Counted from the first letter of the stretch, positions 45,770 through 55,196 are shown. The stretch is 64,000 nt of DNA from WFQV01 sp964611145 (GCA_964611145.1 CAZSYM010000011.1:1-64000), one strand, 5' to 3'. Numbers and translations are program-made. The notes: generated by a model not told the origin, from the letters alone.

Positions 45770-46186
45770 ATGTTGAAACATACCTCGACAATACGTGTGA
45801 AATATGCCGATACCGACGCAATGGGGATTGTTTATAACGGTAGATATCTTGAATATTTCGAAGTGGGGAGAACCGAGCTATTACGGGCGCACGGACTCCC
45901 GTATTCCGAGGTGGAAAAAGCCGGTTATCAACTTCCGCTTTTGGAAGCTTATGTTAAGTTTAAAACACCGGCGAGATACGACGACGAGGTGGAAATAGAA
46001 GCCGTGGTGGAAAAACTGTTTGCACCTACAATTCATATTGATTACGTTTTACGCCGAAAGGGAACGGATGAAATAATTGCTACGGGATACACGGAACATG
46101 TTTTTATCCGAAAAGATTCCCTTAAAGCCGTTCGCCCGCCTAAGTTTTATACCGATGCTTTGAAAAAGTATTTCGAGAACGATTAA
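45770..46186 (+). CDS. ybgC: YbgC-family acyl-CoA thioesterase
   Basis: 138-residue hot-dog-fold thioesterase of the 4HBT/YbgC group. The catalytic Asp is in YADTDAMGIVYNGRYLEYFE; the C-terminal half (EIIATGYTEHVFI) completes the fold. Substrates of the family are short acyl-CoAs or acyl-ACP bound near membranes. It is followed without a gap by a flippase gene and preceded by accA. Confidence 0.88.
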   Translation: MLKHTSTIRVKYADTDAMGIVYNGRYLEYFEVGRTELLRAHGLPYSEVEKAGYQLPLLEAYVKFKTPARYDDEVEIEAVVEKLFAPTIHIDYVLRRKGTDEIIATGYTEHVFIRKDSLKAVRPPKFYTDALKKYFEND

Positions 46187-47644
46187 ATGTTCGAAAAACT
46201 GAAAGAGCTGTCCAAGGATACCGCCGTTTATGGCATTAGTACGATTCTCGGACGCTTCTTGTCCTTTCTGCTTGTCCCTTTTTATACCAACGTTTTTACT
46301 ACCGCCGAGTATGGAATTTTTACATATCTCTATACCATTCTTGCTTTCATGAATATTGTCTATATATACGGAATGGATGTGGCTTTTTTGAAATACGGCT
46401 CGCTTGCCGAGGAACGCAATCAAAAAGATTATTTTTCTACTCCCTATTTAATGGTATTCTTTACTTCTCTCATCGCTACCGTCATCCTTTATTTTAATAA
46501 GGATTCCCTAAATATCTTTCTTGATATTCCCGCATCGTATTCCTCGTTGATTGTTTATTTGATTTTAATATTGTTTTTCGATACTCTTTCTCTTATCCCT
46601 TTTGCTAATCTGCGTCTCAAGAGAAAATCGGGGAAGTTTGCCACCATAAAAATCGTCAATATTTTAATCAATTTGGCTCTGAACCTTATCCTTATTTTGA
46701 AATATCATTACGGCATCGAGGCTGTTTTTATTAGTAATCTTGTGGCTTCCGTGTTTTCTTTTATCGCTTTGTTGCCCGAGATTTTGAAACTTCTTGTGCT
46801 TAGGATTGACAAACGAATTTTCCGCCAGATGCTGAAATTTGGTATTCCCTATCTCCCCGCAAGTATTGCGGCAATGATGGTACAAATGATAGACGTTCCC
46901 ATTTTGCGCGAATTGACAAACGATTCCACTGTCGGTATTTATAGAGCCAACTATAAACTTGGAATTTTTATGATGCTTTTCGTTTCTATGTTTCAATATG
47001 CCTGGCAACCCTTCTTTTTGAATAACGCTCGTGAGGAAAACGCCAAAGAGCTTTTTTCCAAGGTGCTGACTTTTTTCGTTGTTGCCGCTTCGATTATTTG
47101 GGCTTTTGTTACTTTATTTATAAAGGATTTGGCGTCCATCGAAATTTTGCACGGGCGAACGTTAATCGGTAAGGAGTTTTTAAGTGGAATTTATATCGTC
47201 CCCGTTGTCCTTTTGGCTTACCTTTTTTACGGTATGTATGTTAATTTTACCGCCGGTATTTATATAGAAGAAAAAACCAAATACATGCCTTACATTACGG
47301 GCGCCGGGGCTTTGGTCAATGTGGGTATGAACTTTTGGCTTATCCCTCTCTGGGGTTATTGGGGTGCCGCTTTGGCTACTTTGGCAAGTTATCTTGTTAT
47401 GGCGGGCGGACTTTTTATTACGGTGCAAAAGTTTTATAAAATACACTACGAATACGAAAAAATATTCCTCAATTTGCTCCTTATCGGTATAACCATGTTT
47501 TTTTACTTCTGGCTGGCTCGGAAAGGGAAATTGAGTTTGGAATTTGAGCTTCTCCTCTTCATGGCTTTTGTTGTTTCCATCTTTCTTTTTAAAATTGTTG
47601 AACCGCGAGAAGTTAAACGACTGTTGAAAAATTATGGGAAGTAA
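46187..47644 (+). CDS. Second polysaccharide flippase (Wzx/MOP family)
   Basis: 485-residue membrane protein with about fourteen helices; the N-terminal KDTAVYGISTILGRFLSFLLVPFYTNVFTT is split by the family pattern KxxxYGxxxxxxRxxxFLLxPxYT of lipid-linked oligosaccharide or teichoic-acid flippases. Its start codon touches the ybgC stop. It is unlike the first flippase at 34275 and lies outside the main locus, so it may serve a different glycan. Confidence 0.85.
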   Translation: MFEKLKELSKDTAVYGISTILGRFLSFLLVPFYTNVFTTAEYGIFTYLYTILAFMNIVYIYGMDVAFLKYGSLAEERNQKDYFSTPYLMVFFTSLIATVILYFNKDSLNIFLDIPASYSSLIVYLILILFFDTLSLIPFANLRLKRKSGKFATIKIVNILINLALNLILILKYHYGIEAVFISNLVASVFSFIALLPEILKLLVLRIDKRIFRQMLKFGIPYLPASIAAMMVQMIDVPILRELTNDSTVGIYRANYKLGIFMMLFVSMFQYAWQPFFLNNAREENAKELFSKVLTFFVVAASIIWAFVTLFIKDLASIEILHGRTLIGKEFLSGIYIVPVVLLAYLFYGMYVNFTAGIYIEEKTKYMPYITGAGALVNVGMNFWLIPLWGYWGAALATLASYLVMAGGLFITVQKFYKIHYEYEKIFLNLLLIGITMFFYFWLARKGKLSLEFELLLFMAFVVSIFLFKIVEPREVKRLLKNYGK

Positions 47645-47663
47645 CTAGGGAGAAAAGCATAAG

Positions 47664-48119
47664 ATGAACAAGATAAAAATCAAAATATCTCGCGTGGATG
47701 AAAATTTTTCCGATATTCCTTTGCCTGCTTACGAGACCCGGGATAGCTCGGGCATGGATGTTCGAGCCGCTTTGGAAAAAAATATGATCATTCCGCCGGG
47801 TAAGATTGCTCTCGTGCCTACCAATTTGCGTGTTGAAATTCCCAAGGGATACGAGATTCAGGTGAGACCCCGGAGCGGACTCGCGGCAAAGCACGGCGTG
47901 GGAGTGCTAAATTCACCCGGAACTATTGACGCCGATTATCGCGGGGAAATAAAAATTATATTGTTCAATTTCGGAGAAGAAGAGTTTGTTATTCAAAGAG
48001 GAGATAGAATTGCTCAATTGGTGGTGGGCAAAGTTTATAGAGCGGAATTGGAAGAAAGCACGGATTTAAGCACTACTTCCCGAGGCGAAGGGGGCTTCGG
48101 ACATACAGGGAAAAACTGA
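47664..48119 (+). CDS. dut: dUTP diphosphatase
   Basis: 151-residue trimeric dUTPase that hydrolyses dUTP to dUMP and PPi, keeping uracil out of DNA and feeding thyA. All five motifs are visible: SSGMDVRA, RPRSGLAAKHG, GTIDADYRGEIKI, RGDRIAQLV and the C-terminal RGEGGFGHTG. Starts at ATG 47664 after GGGAG. Confidence 0.95.
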   Translation: MNKIKIKISRVDENFSDIPLPAYETRDSSGMDVRAALEKNMIIPPGKIALVPTNLRVEIPKGYEIQVRPRSGLAAKHGVGVLNSPGTIDADYRGEIKIILFNFGEEEFVIQRGDRIAQLVVGKVYRAELEESTDLSTTSRGEGGFGHTGKN

Positions 48120-48224
48120 TTTTATACGTTCATGTCGAAATATTTTAGGGATATGAATATTTTTTTGATTAAAATAAGAATTTAATATCTTTTTTTCCTG
48201 AAAAAATTATATTTTAGAGTACGT

Positions 48225-48259
48225 TAAATTTGCGATTAATTAGGCGGATTTAACGTTAA
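48225..48259 (+). promoter_or_regulatory. Candidate promoter and palindrome upstream of citrate synthase
   Basis: TAAATTTG at 48225-48232 matches TAnnTTTG; I see no clear -33 TTTG. Downstream, TTAACGTTAA (48250-48259) is a perfect 10-bp palindrome, and GTTAAAT/ATTTAAC (48223-48229 and 48248-48254) form an inverted repeat across the predicted start. This could be an operator. Confidence 0.35.
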
Positions 48260-48286
48260 CAAACTAATCAATTAGAGGAGGTTGAA

Positions 48287-49591
48287 GTGGCTAGCTTAAA
48301 AGAGAAACTTTATGAGAAAATCGAAGGATGGCGTCCCAGGACTACCCGGCTGTTAAAAGAATATGGCGATGTTAAAGTATCCGACGTTACGATTAAACAA
48401 GTTATTGGCGGAATGCGCGGTGTTAAATGTTTAACAACCGACATTTCTTATCTTGACCCTTACGAGGGTATTCGTTTTCGTGGATACACAATTCCCGAAG
48501 TTCTTGAAAAATTGCCGAAAGTTCCTGGCGCGGAAATGCCTTACGTAGAAGGCTTTCTATATCTATTGCTTACCGGCGATGTGCCGACCGAGGACGAAGC
48601 CAAGATGGTTGCCGAGGAATTCAGAAAACGTCGTGAAGTACCGAGCTATGTGTTCGACGTTTTGAAAGCCATGCCGAAAGATTCCCACCCGATGGCAATG
48701 TTCTCCACCGCTATTGTCGCGATGCAAAAGGAATCCGTCTTTGCTAAGAAATACAACGAAGGTATTAGCAAGATGGATTACTGGGAGCCGATGTTGGAAG
48801 ACGCTCTTAACTTATGGGCTCGCATCCCGGAAATAGCGGCTTTTATCTATCGTTGGAAATATAAAAACGGCGATATTATTCCTTCCGACCCGGATTTGGA
48901 TATGGGTGGAAACTTTGCTCACATGATGGGCATCGACAAACCTTATGACGATGTTGCACGTTTGTATTTCATTCTCCACAGCGACCATGAAAGTGGTAAT
49001 GTTAGTGCACATACCGGACACTTGGTTGCCAGCGCACTCTCGGATTTGTATTATGCAATTTCCGCAATGCTGGACGGTTTGGCAGGTCCTTTGCATGGCT
49101 TGGCAAATCAAGAAGTGCTTCGTTGGATTCAAGGCGTAATGGAAAAAATGGGTGGAAAACTCCCCAGCGAAGAAGAAATGAAAAAATTCGTTTGGGATAC
49201 GCTTAATTCCGGTCAGGTGATTCCAGGTTTCGGGCATGCGGTATTAAGAAAAACCGACCCGCGTTATACCGCTCAACGCGAATTCTGCTTGAAACATTTG
49301 CCCGACGACGAAATTTTCAAATATGTCGATATGCTTTACAAAGTTGTTCCTCCTATTTTGCAAGAGCATGGTAAAGCTAAGAATCCATGGCCGAATGTTG
49401 ACGCTCAATCCGGTGTAATCCAATGGTATTACGGTATTAAGGAATACGATTTCTATACCGTTCTGTTCGGAATCGGACGTTCGTTGGGTGTAGCTTCCAA
49501 TATTATTTGGGATCGTGCACTCGGATATCCGATTGAAAGACCGAAATCCATTACTACCGATATGATGGAAGAGATTGCCGGTATTAAATAA
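48287..49591 (+). CDS. gltA: Citrate synthase (mitochondrial-type)
   Basis: 434 residues, condensing oxaloacetate and acetyl-CoA. It belongs to the eukaryote-like type I group, not the NADH-sensitive E. coli type: GGMRGVKCL, LDPYEGIRFRGYTIPE, HSDHESGNVSAH, DGLAGPLHGLANQEV and PGFGHAVLRKTDPRY are all present. GTG start at 48287 with AGAGGAGG nine bases upstream. It has its own upstream region of 167 bases and a strong terminator, so it is monocistronic. Confidence 0.96.
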   Translation: MASLKEKLYEKIEGWRPRTTRLLKEYGDVKVSDVTIKQVIGGMRGVKCLTTDISYLDPYEGIRFRGYTIPEVLEKLPKVPGAEMPYVEGFLYLLLTGDVPTEDEAKMVAEEFRKRREVPSYVFDVLKAMPKDSHPMAMFSTAIVAMQKESVFAKKYNEGISKMDYWEPMLEDALNLWARIPEIAAFIYRWKYKNGDIIPSDPDLDMGGNFAHMMGIDKPYDDVARLYFILHSDHESGNVSAHTGHLVASALSDLYYAISAMLDGLAGPLHGLANQEVLRWIQGVMEKMGGKLPSEEEMKKFVWDTLNSGQVIPGFGHAVLRKTDPRYTAQREFCLKHLPDDEIFKYVDMLYKVVPPILQEHGKAKNPWPNVDAQSGVIQWYYGIKEYDFYTVLFGIGRSLGVASNIIWDRALGYPIERPKSITTDMMEEIAGIK

Positions 49592-49610
49592 TTCCATTCC
49601 CCCCTTTGGG

Positions 49611-49645
49611 AAAGGGCTGTAGGGTTTTAAATTCTACAGCCCTTT
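49611..49645 (+). terminator. Terminator after citrate synthase
   Basis: Perfect 12-bp stem AAAGGGCTGTAG/CTACAGCCCTTT with an 11-base loop, then a T-rich tract (CTTTTTATTT). Confidence 0.88.
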
Positions 49646-49710
49646 CTTTTTATTTGACGAAAAAACTTTATCTTTGCCTTTTTGATAACCAAAATTACTT
49701 TCGGGATGCC

Positions 49711-51588
49711 GTGAGGAAAAGCTTTTACATTTTGATTTTCTTCGGTTTTTTCTTTTCCACCTATGCTCAAAATTTGGAACTTGCCCCTTATTCTCTTACG
49801 GGTATAAAAACCGAAATAAAAATTAGGGAAATTCCGGAAGGGATTTCTCGAGTAGCCTTGGGACTTGAAAAAGAAGGCAAAAAGGAAATTTATTTCCTCA
49901 GAGTTAATGAACACGAGGCGGATACAAGCATTGTAATTAGCTCCGCCGGAGAATATTCTTTTTCCCTGCCACAATTTAATCTAAGGAAAACAATAAGAGT
50001 ATTGCCCGGCTGGGTAAGCGTTTTGCCTCCATTATTGGCAATATTGCTTGCGCTTATTATTCGGGAGGTGTTGTTTTCTCTTTTAGCCGGTGTTTACTTG
50101 GGTGCCTTGCTTATGTATGACTTCAATCCGTTGCTTGCCTTTTTACGATTGACCGATACTATTGTGTTGAATTCTCTTCTGGATAAAGATCATCTTGTCA
50201 TTATAGTCTTTACTTTGCTTTTCGGCGCCGTAATCGGCGTCATTGCTAAAAACGGCGGTACTGCGGGAATATCGAAGGTAATTGTGAAATTTGCTCGTAC
50301 GCCCCGCTCCGGCTTGCTTTCCACTTGGTTGATGGGACTGGCAATCTTTTTTGATGATTATGCAAATTCCTTGATAATAGGGAATATGATGCGCCCGATT
50401 ACGGATAAGCTAAGAATATCAAGGGCTAAACTGGCTTATATTGTTGATTCCACCGCGGCGCCTGTGGCAAGTATCGTGATAATTTCTTCGTGGATAGGTT
50501 TTGAAGTCGGGCTTATTAAATCGGGATTGGATGCCGTGGGACTTAAGTATAGCGCCTATGGTGTTTTTATTGATACGATTCCTTTTAGATTTTATCCCAT
50601 TGCCGCATTGTTTTTTGTTTTTCTTACTTCTTATTTGAATAGAGATTTCGGTCCCATGTATAAAGCCGAAGAAAAAGCGCGTAAAGAAGGAATCCTTTAT
50701 GAAGAATTGGAAATAACGGAAGACGACGAATTCGAGAAAAGAATCTCCACGAAAAACGCGAAATGGGTCAACGGCGTTGTTCCCATTTTAGTGTTGATTA
50801 TTGGGACAATCGCAGGTTTGATATTTACCGGGCTTAGAGCCCTGGAGGTGAACGGGATAGCAGAGCATTCCTTGAAGAATATTATCAGCTATTCCGATTC
50901 GTTCTCTTCATTGTTGTGGGCTAGTTTTGCCGCGGGACTTTTGGCGATTGCAATGACGGTGTGGCAGAAAATTATGACTCTTACCGAAGCGGTTCAAGCG
51001 TGGAGCAAAGGTTTGCAATCGATGCTTTTTGCGGTTGTTATTCTCGTTTTCGCATGGTCTATTAGCTCCGTGACTACGGAATTAAAAACTGCGGATTATT
51101 TGATTTCCATTCTGAGCGAATCCATTAACCCTCATTTTTTGCCCGTGCTTGTCTTTATCGTTTGTGCTTTGATAAGCTTTGCTACCGGAACAAGTTGGGG
51201 AACAATGGCGATTGTAATTCCAATCGTAATACCTTTGGCAGCTAAGCTCTCGGCTTTGTACGGTTTGAACGCCGAAATTTCTTATTTGATACTTGTCGGT
51301 GTCGTAAGCTCCGTCCTTGCGGGTTCGGTTTTTGGTGACCATTGCTCGCCCATTGCCGACACTACAATCCTTTCTTCCATTGCCTCTCGGTGCAATCATT
51401 TGGAGCATGTGAATACTCAGCTCCCTTATGCGCTTGTGGTGGCTTTGTTTACCATGACGCTCGGCGATATTCCCACTGCGTTCGGATTAAGCCCTTACGT
51501 GTCGCTTGCTTTGATTTTTGTCGCTCTTACTCTTTTCCTCAAATTTTTTGGAAAACCTTTGCCGTCTTTCCCCACGGTTGGCGAATGA
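49711..51588 (+). CDS. NhaC-family Na+/H+ antiporter with N-terminal exported domain
   Basis: 626 residues from the GTG at 49711. Earlier in-frame starts would fall inside the citrate synthase terminator or before the promoter-like TATCTTTG at 49669, so I reject them. The N-terminus is a signal peptide (RKSFYILIFFGFFFSTYAQ) and an about 80-residue beta-rich domain, followed by the antiporter proper with about eleven to thirteen helices. Family motifs: GLAIFFDDYANSLIIGNMMRP, STAAPVASIVIISSW, SFATGTSWGTMAIVIPI and GSVFGDHCSPIADTT. NhaC-type proteins exchange Na+ for H+ or organic acids. The exported domain in front is unusual. Confidence 0.85.
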   Translation: MRKSFYILIFFGFFFSTYAQNLELAPYSLTGIKTEIKIREIPEGISRVALGLEKEGKKEIYFLRVNEHEADTSIVISSAGEYSFSLPQFNLRKTIRVLPGWVSVLPPLLAILLALIIREVLFSLLAGVYLGALLMYDFNPLLAFLRLTDTIVLNSLLDKDHLVIIVFTLLFGAVIGVIAKNGGTAGISKVIVKFARTPRSGLLSTWLMGLAIFFDDYANSLIIGNMMRPITDKLRISRAKLAYIVDSTAAPVASIVIISSWIGFEVGLIKSGLDAVGLKYSAYGVFIDTIPFRFYPIAALFFVFLTSYLNRDFGPMYKAEEKARKEGILYEELEITEDDEFEKRISTKNAKWVNGVVPILVLIIGTIAGLIFTGLRALEVNGIAEHSLKNIISYSDSFSSLLWASFAAGLLAIAMTVWQKIMTLTEAVQAWSKGLQSMLFAVVILVFAWSISSVTTELKTADYLISILSESINPHFLPVLVFIVCALISFATGTSWGTMAIVIPIVIPLAAKLSALYGLNAEISYLILVGVVSSVLAGSVFGDHCSPIADTTILSSIASRCNHLEHVNTQLPYALVVALFTMTLGDIPTAFGLSPYVSLALIFVALTLFLKFFGKPLPSFPTVGE

Positions 51589-51648
51589 TTGAGATATTTC
51601 CCTTTCGATTTACGGAAGAATAACTCGCACGGAAGCACCCTTTTTACC

Positions 51649-51679
51649 TTTGATTTTCCGTTCTATTTTCTTATTTTTG
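51649..51679 (+). promoter_or_regulatory. Bacteroidota-type promoter for the UvrD/PcrA helicase gene
   Basis: TTTG (51649-51652), 19 bp, TATTTTTG (51672-51679): exact match to the TTTG-N19-TAnnTTTG consensus. The predicted leader to the ATG at 51703 is about 17 bases and carries AAGGGG. Confidence 0.78.
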
Positions 51680-51702
51680 CACTCTTAAAATTTAAGGGGC
51701 TT

Positions 51703-53883
51703 ATGAAACTACTTGAAAATTTAAACACAGAACAACGTGCCGCGGTAGAATATAATTCTACACCGCACATGATAGTGGCGGGAGCGGGCTCCGGTAAAAC
51801 AAGAGTTCTAACCTATAAGATCGCTTATGTTTTGGCGGAAAAAATGTTCGAGCCGGAGAACATCCTTGCCCTGACCTTTACCAATAAAGCCGCAAACGAA
51901 ATGAAAGAACGTATTGCGGAATTGGTGGGGGTTAAGAAAGCAAAGAATATTTGGATGGGAACTTTCCATTCCATCTTTGCACGAATTTTAAGAGAGGAAT
52001 CCGAGAAACTTGGCTATCGTCGGAATTTCTCTATTTATGATAGGGAAGATTCCATTTCCCTTGTTAACAATATAATGACGGCGTTCGAAATAGAGCTGGA
52101 CGGTCTGACCCCGAATAAAATTCATCACAAGATAAGTCAATTGAAAAATAAAATGATTCTTGTGGATGAATTTGAAAAAATGGCAAATTCTCCGGTGGAA
52201 AGGGAAATTGCAAAAATTTATCGGGAGTATCAGATTCGTCTTAAGGAAAACAATTCAATGGATTTTGACGACTTGCTTTTGAAACCCATTGAGTTGTTCA
52301 ATAAATATCATAAAATACTCCAGCACTATAGGGCGCGCTTCAAATATATTTTGGTGGATGAATTTCAGGATACGAATAAAGCACAGTACGAAGTGCTTAA
52401 ATTACTTTATAATCGCTTTGTTAAAGTGTGCGTTGTTGGCGACGATGCGCAATCCATTTATGGTTGGCGCGGTGCCGAGCTGGAAAATATGCTGAATTTT
52501 GAAAAGGATTTTCCGAAGGTAAAAGTCTTTCGTCTTCAGCAAAATTATCGTTCTACCAAAACCATACTTCGGGCGGCTAACTCCGTTATTAAGAACAATG
52601 TGAATCAAATACCGAAAGAATTGTGGACGGATAATCCCGAAGGGGAAAAGGTAACTTTGATGCGCTGTGCGGATGAAAAAGACGAAGCGTTCCAAATTGC
52701 CAAGCTGGTGAAGAATGAAATTACGGCTAAAAAGCGTAAGTTCAGCGATATAGCCATTCTTTATCGTATCAATATTCAATCCCGTGCATTGGAAGAGGCT
52801 TTGATTCGCGAGAAACTTCCCTATAAAATTGTTGGAGGAGTGGAGTTTTACCGCCGTAAGGAAATAAAAGATATTATCGGCTATCTCCGCGTTTTTGCGA
52901 ATCAGAATGACGAGGAAAGCCTTTTGCGCATTATGAATTTCCCTCAGAGGGGAATCGGAAACACCTCAATTACTAAAATGATTGCTTTTGCTCGCCGATT
53001 GAATATTACGCTTTTTCAAACCATGGCAAGAATCTTTGAAGTAATTGAGGTGAAAGAAAGAATTCAGAAAAATGTTAAGCAATTCAAATTGTTGCTGGAT
53101 AAATACATAGCTCTCAAGGATAAACTTTCCCTTAGCGAGTTAACCTCGGCGCTTGTGGATGAGTTGGGCATTTTGAAAATGTATAAGGAAGAAAATACGC
53201 CCGAGTCAAAACTTCATTACGCCAATGTTTTGGAATTGCTTCACGCCATACAAGAATTTAACGAGCAAAATAAGAACGCTACCATTGATGATTTTCTTGC
53301 CGAGGTTTCTTTGATATCGGGCATAGACCAACTCAAGAGGACGGATAATGCCGTTCGCTTAATGACGGTTCATAATGCGAAGGGCTTGGAATTCCCCGTG
53401 GTTTTTGTTACCGGTTGCGAGGAAGATGTGTTCCCGCTCAATCCCCGTTTTGACGAGGATTCCCGCCTCGAGGAAGAGCGCAGGCTTTTCTACGTGGCGC
53501 TTACGCGCGCCAAGGAGAAAGTCTATGTTTCCTATGCTCGTTCCCGTTATCGTTTCGGGGAAGTGGCTTATCAGGCACGCTCCCGATTTATTGAGGAACT
53601 CGACCCCGAAACCACCGAGGAAATGTTCGGAGCAGGTTCAAGACGTTCCCGCCGACGCCGTAAATCCTATTATGACGAACTTTACCAAGGCGGTTACGAT
53701 GACGATTTTAATCAGGAACAGCGCTCCCTCCGCGTTGGTAGCCGAGTTGTGCATGAACTTTTCGGGCAAGGGAAAATACTTGCAATAGACGGTAAGGGCG
53801 ATATGCAAAAAGTGACCGTGGCGTTCGAACAACACGGCACTAAAAATCTCCTTGTGAAATTTGCCAACTTACGAATTATTTGA
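51703..53883 (+). CDS. pcrA: UvrD/PcrA-type DNA helicase
   Basis: 726 residues, superfamily 1A 3'-5' helicase. Walker A GAGSGKTRVL, TFTNKAANEMKER, DEFQDTNKAQYE (motif II), GDDAQSIYGWRGA, QNYRST, VMTVHNAKGLEFP-type RLMTVHNAKGLEF and VALTRAKEKVYVSYA are all present. The C-terminus has the PcrA/UvrD Tudor-like tail (VVHELFGQGKILAIDG...) that contacts RNA polymerase in homologues. An in-frame start at 51589 would place the promoter inside the gene; ATG 51703 begins conserved sequence and has AAGGGG upstream. Works in repair and replication-fork clearance. Confidence 0.94.
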   Translation: MKLLENLNTEQRAAVEYNSTPHMIVAGAGSGKTRVLTYKIAYVLAEKMFEPENILALTFTNKAANEMKERIAELVGVKKAKNIWMGTFHSIFARILREESEKLGYRRNFSIYDREDSISLVNNIMTAFEIELDGLTPNKIHHKISQLKNKMILVDEFEKMANSPVEREIAKIYREYQIRLKENNSMDFDDLLLKPIELFNKYHKILQHYRARFKYILVDEFQDTNKAQYEVLKLLYNRFVKVCVVGDDAQSIYGWRGAELENMLNFEKDFPKVKVFRLQQNYRSTKTILRAANSVIKNNVNQIPKELWTDNPEGEKVTLMRCADEKDEAFQIAKLVKNEITAKKRKFSDIAILYRINIQSRALEEALIREKLPYKIVGGVEFYRRKEIKDIIGYLRVFANQNDEESLLRIMNFPQRGIGNTSITKMIAFARRLNITLFQTMARIFEVIEVKERIQKNVKQFKLLLDKYIALKDKLSLSELTSALVDELGILKMYKEENTPESKLHYANVLELLHAIQEFNEQNKNATIDDFLAEVSLISGIDQLKRTDNAVRLMTVHNAKGLEFPVVFVTGCEEDVFPLNPRFDEDSRLEEERRLFYVALTRAKEKVYVSYARSRYRFGEVAYQARSRFIEELDPETTEEMFGAGSRRSRRRRKSYYDELYQGGYDDDFNQEQRSLRVGSRVVHELFGQGKILAIDGKGDMQKVTVAFEQHGTKNLLVKFANLRII

Positions 53884-53905
53884 TTCGGTGCATGATTTAA
53901 AACAG

Positions 53906-53937
53906 AAAAGGCTGCCTTCCATAGCAGCCTTTTTTTT
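53906..53937. terminator. Bidirectional terminator between helicase and phosphofructokinase genes
   Basis: Stem AAAAGGCTGC/GCAGCCTTTT with an eight-base loop, A-run on one side and T-run on the other; serves both convergent genes. Confidence 0.85.
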
Positions 53938-53952
53938 ATACGTCTGTTTTTG

Positions 53953-55155
53953 CTAATCGCTTGCCATGATAAAGAGAGGTTTGGATTCAAAGCTTTTATA
54001 GAAAGGACGAAGTCTATCGGTGTTGTAATACTTGGCTACGTCCACAACTTTCTTGAAGCTTGTTACCACTTCCAAGTGTTCGTTATCGTAGCGACCGTTC
54101 TTGAGCGTTACGAGGCGACCGCTTACGCCGTCCAGGATTAAATCCAAAGCAAGATTGCCGAATGCCATCGGTACAATTGAATCTATTGCATCGGGGTTTC
54201 CGCTCCGTACCAAATAACCCAGTCGTTGATTGATAACGTTGATGTGTCGTCCGTTGTTGTATTTAGTGGAAAGAGCTTTTAGACGTCGGGAGATTTCGTC
54301 GCCTATTCCGCCCAATTTTTTATGTCCGTACATATCCCTTTCGGAATTTTCGAATATCATTTCCTCGCCTTTTATTCGTGCGCCTTCCGAAACAAGCACG
54401 ACGGAATATTTGCTCGGATTTTTATAACGGTCTTCGGTTAGAAGTTCCACCAGTCTTTCCATATCGAACGGATATTCCGGGATTACACAACGATTGGCCG
54501 CGCCTGCCATTGTAGGCAACAAAGCGGTGAAACCGGCATAACGCCCGAACACCTCGATTACCAAATACCTTTCGTGAGAACCTGCGGATGTCCGCAAATT
54601 ATGTGTTAATTCTATTGTACGCGTTACGCACGTGCTAAAGCCGATACAATAATCCGTGCCGGGAACATCGTTATCCATTGTCTTTGGAATGGCTATCACT
54701 TTTACGCCTTCTTTATGTAAGCGAACGCCATAGCTCAAGGTGTCGTCGCCTCCGATTGGAATCAAATAATCAATTCCCAGAAAATCTAAATTTTTGAGGA
54801 CCTCCTCGGTAAGATCGTTTTGTTCGTCCGTGTATTTATCTCGCAAATGCTCCGGCACGCGCGTGAGCGGAATGTGGCTGGGACGAGTGCGGGAAGTGTG
54901 CAAAAAAGTCCCACCGGTTCTGCCGATTTTATTTACCAATTCCTCGGTTAGCAATGTGTAGTTTTCGCTATTGTCCGCTTTCGGGTCTCGAATTAAATCC
55001 ACCAGACCGGCCCAACCTCGTCTGATGCCGATTACTTCGTAGCCTTCGCGGATAGCCCTTATTGTTACCGCGCGGATTGCAGGATTAAGTCCCGGAACAT
55101 CTCCGCCCCCCGTTAAAATCGCAATCCTTCCTTTATGAGTGTTAATGTTACTCAC
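53953..55155 (-). CDS. pfp: 6-phosphofructokinase, PPi-dependent signature
   Basis: 400 residues of the PfkA superfamily; phosphorylates fructose 6-phosphate. The phosphoryl-donor site reads GGDD (135-138), with Asp138 where ATP-dependent E. coli PfkA has Gly104, and Lys158 in PKTMDND where E. coli has Gly124. Asp plus Lys at these positions is the rule for pyrophosphate-using enzymes, because Asp blocks ATP's alpha-phosphate site. The catalytic Asp161 (TMDND) and the Arg/His substrate residues (SAGSHERYLVIEVFGR) are kept. GTG start at 55155 with AGAGG seven bases upstream. The donor should be confirmed by assay. Confidence 0.88.
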   Translation of the reverse strand: MSNINTHKGRIAILTGGGDVPGLNPAIRAVTIRAIREGYEVIGIRRGWAGLVDLIRDPKADNSENYTLLTEELVNKIGRTGGTFLHTSRTRPSHIPLTRVPEHLRDKYTDEQNDLTEEVLKNLDFLGIDYLIPIGGDDTLSYGVRLHKEGVKVIAIPKTMDNDVPGTDYCIGFSTCVTRTIELTHNLRTSAGSHERYLVIEVFGRYAGFTALLPTMAGAANRCVIPEYPFDMERLVELLTEDRYKNPSKYSVVLVSEGARIKGEEMIFENSERDMYGHKKLGGIGDEISRRLKALSTKYNNGRHINVINQRLGYLVRSGNPDAIDSIVPMAFGNLALDLILDGVSGRLVTLKNGRYDNEHLEVVTSFKKVVDVAKYYNTDRLRPFYKSFESKPLFIMASD

Positions 55156-55196
55156 GATTTACCTCTTAATTTTTTTGTTTCTAAATTAGATTGATA

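Noticed and set aside
49606..49710. Upstream start for the antiporter gene
   Set aside because: It would begin within the citrate synthase terminator and place a promoter-like element inside the gene.
51589..51702. Upstream start for the UvrD/PcrA helicase
   Set aside because: The extra 38 residues include the translated promoter and are not helicase-like; ATG 51703 has a ribosome site.
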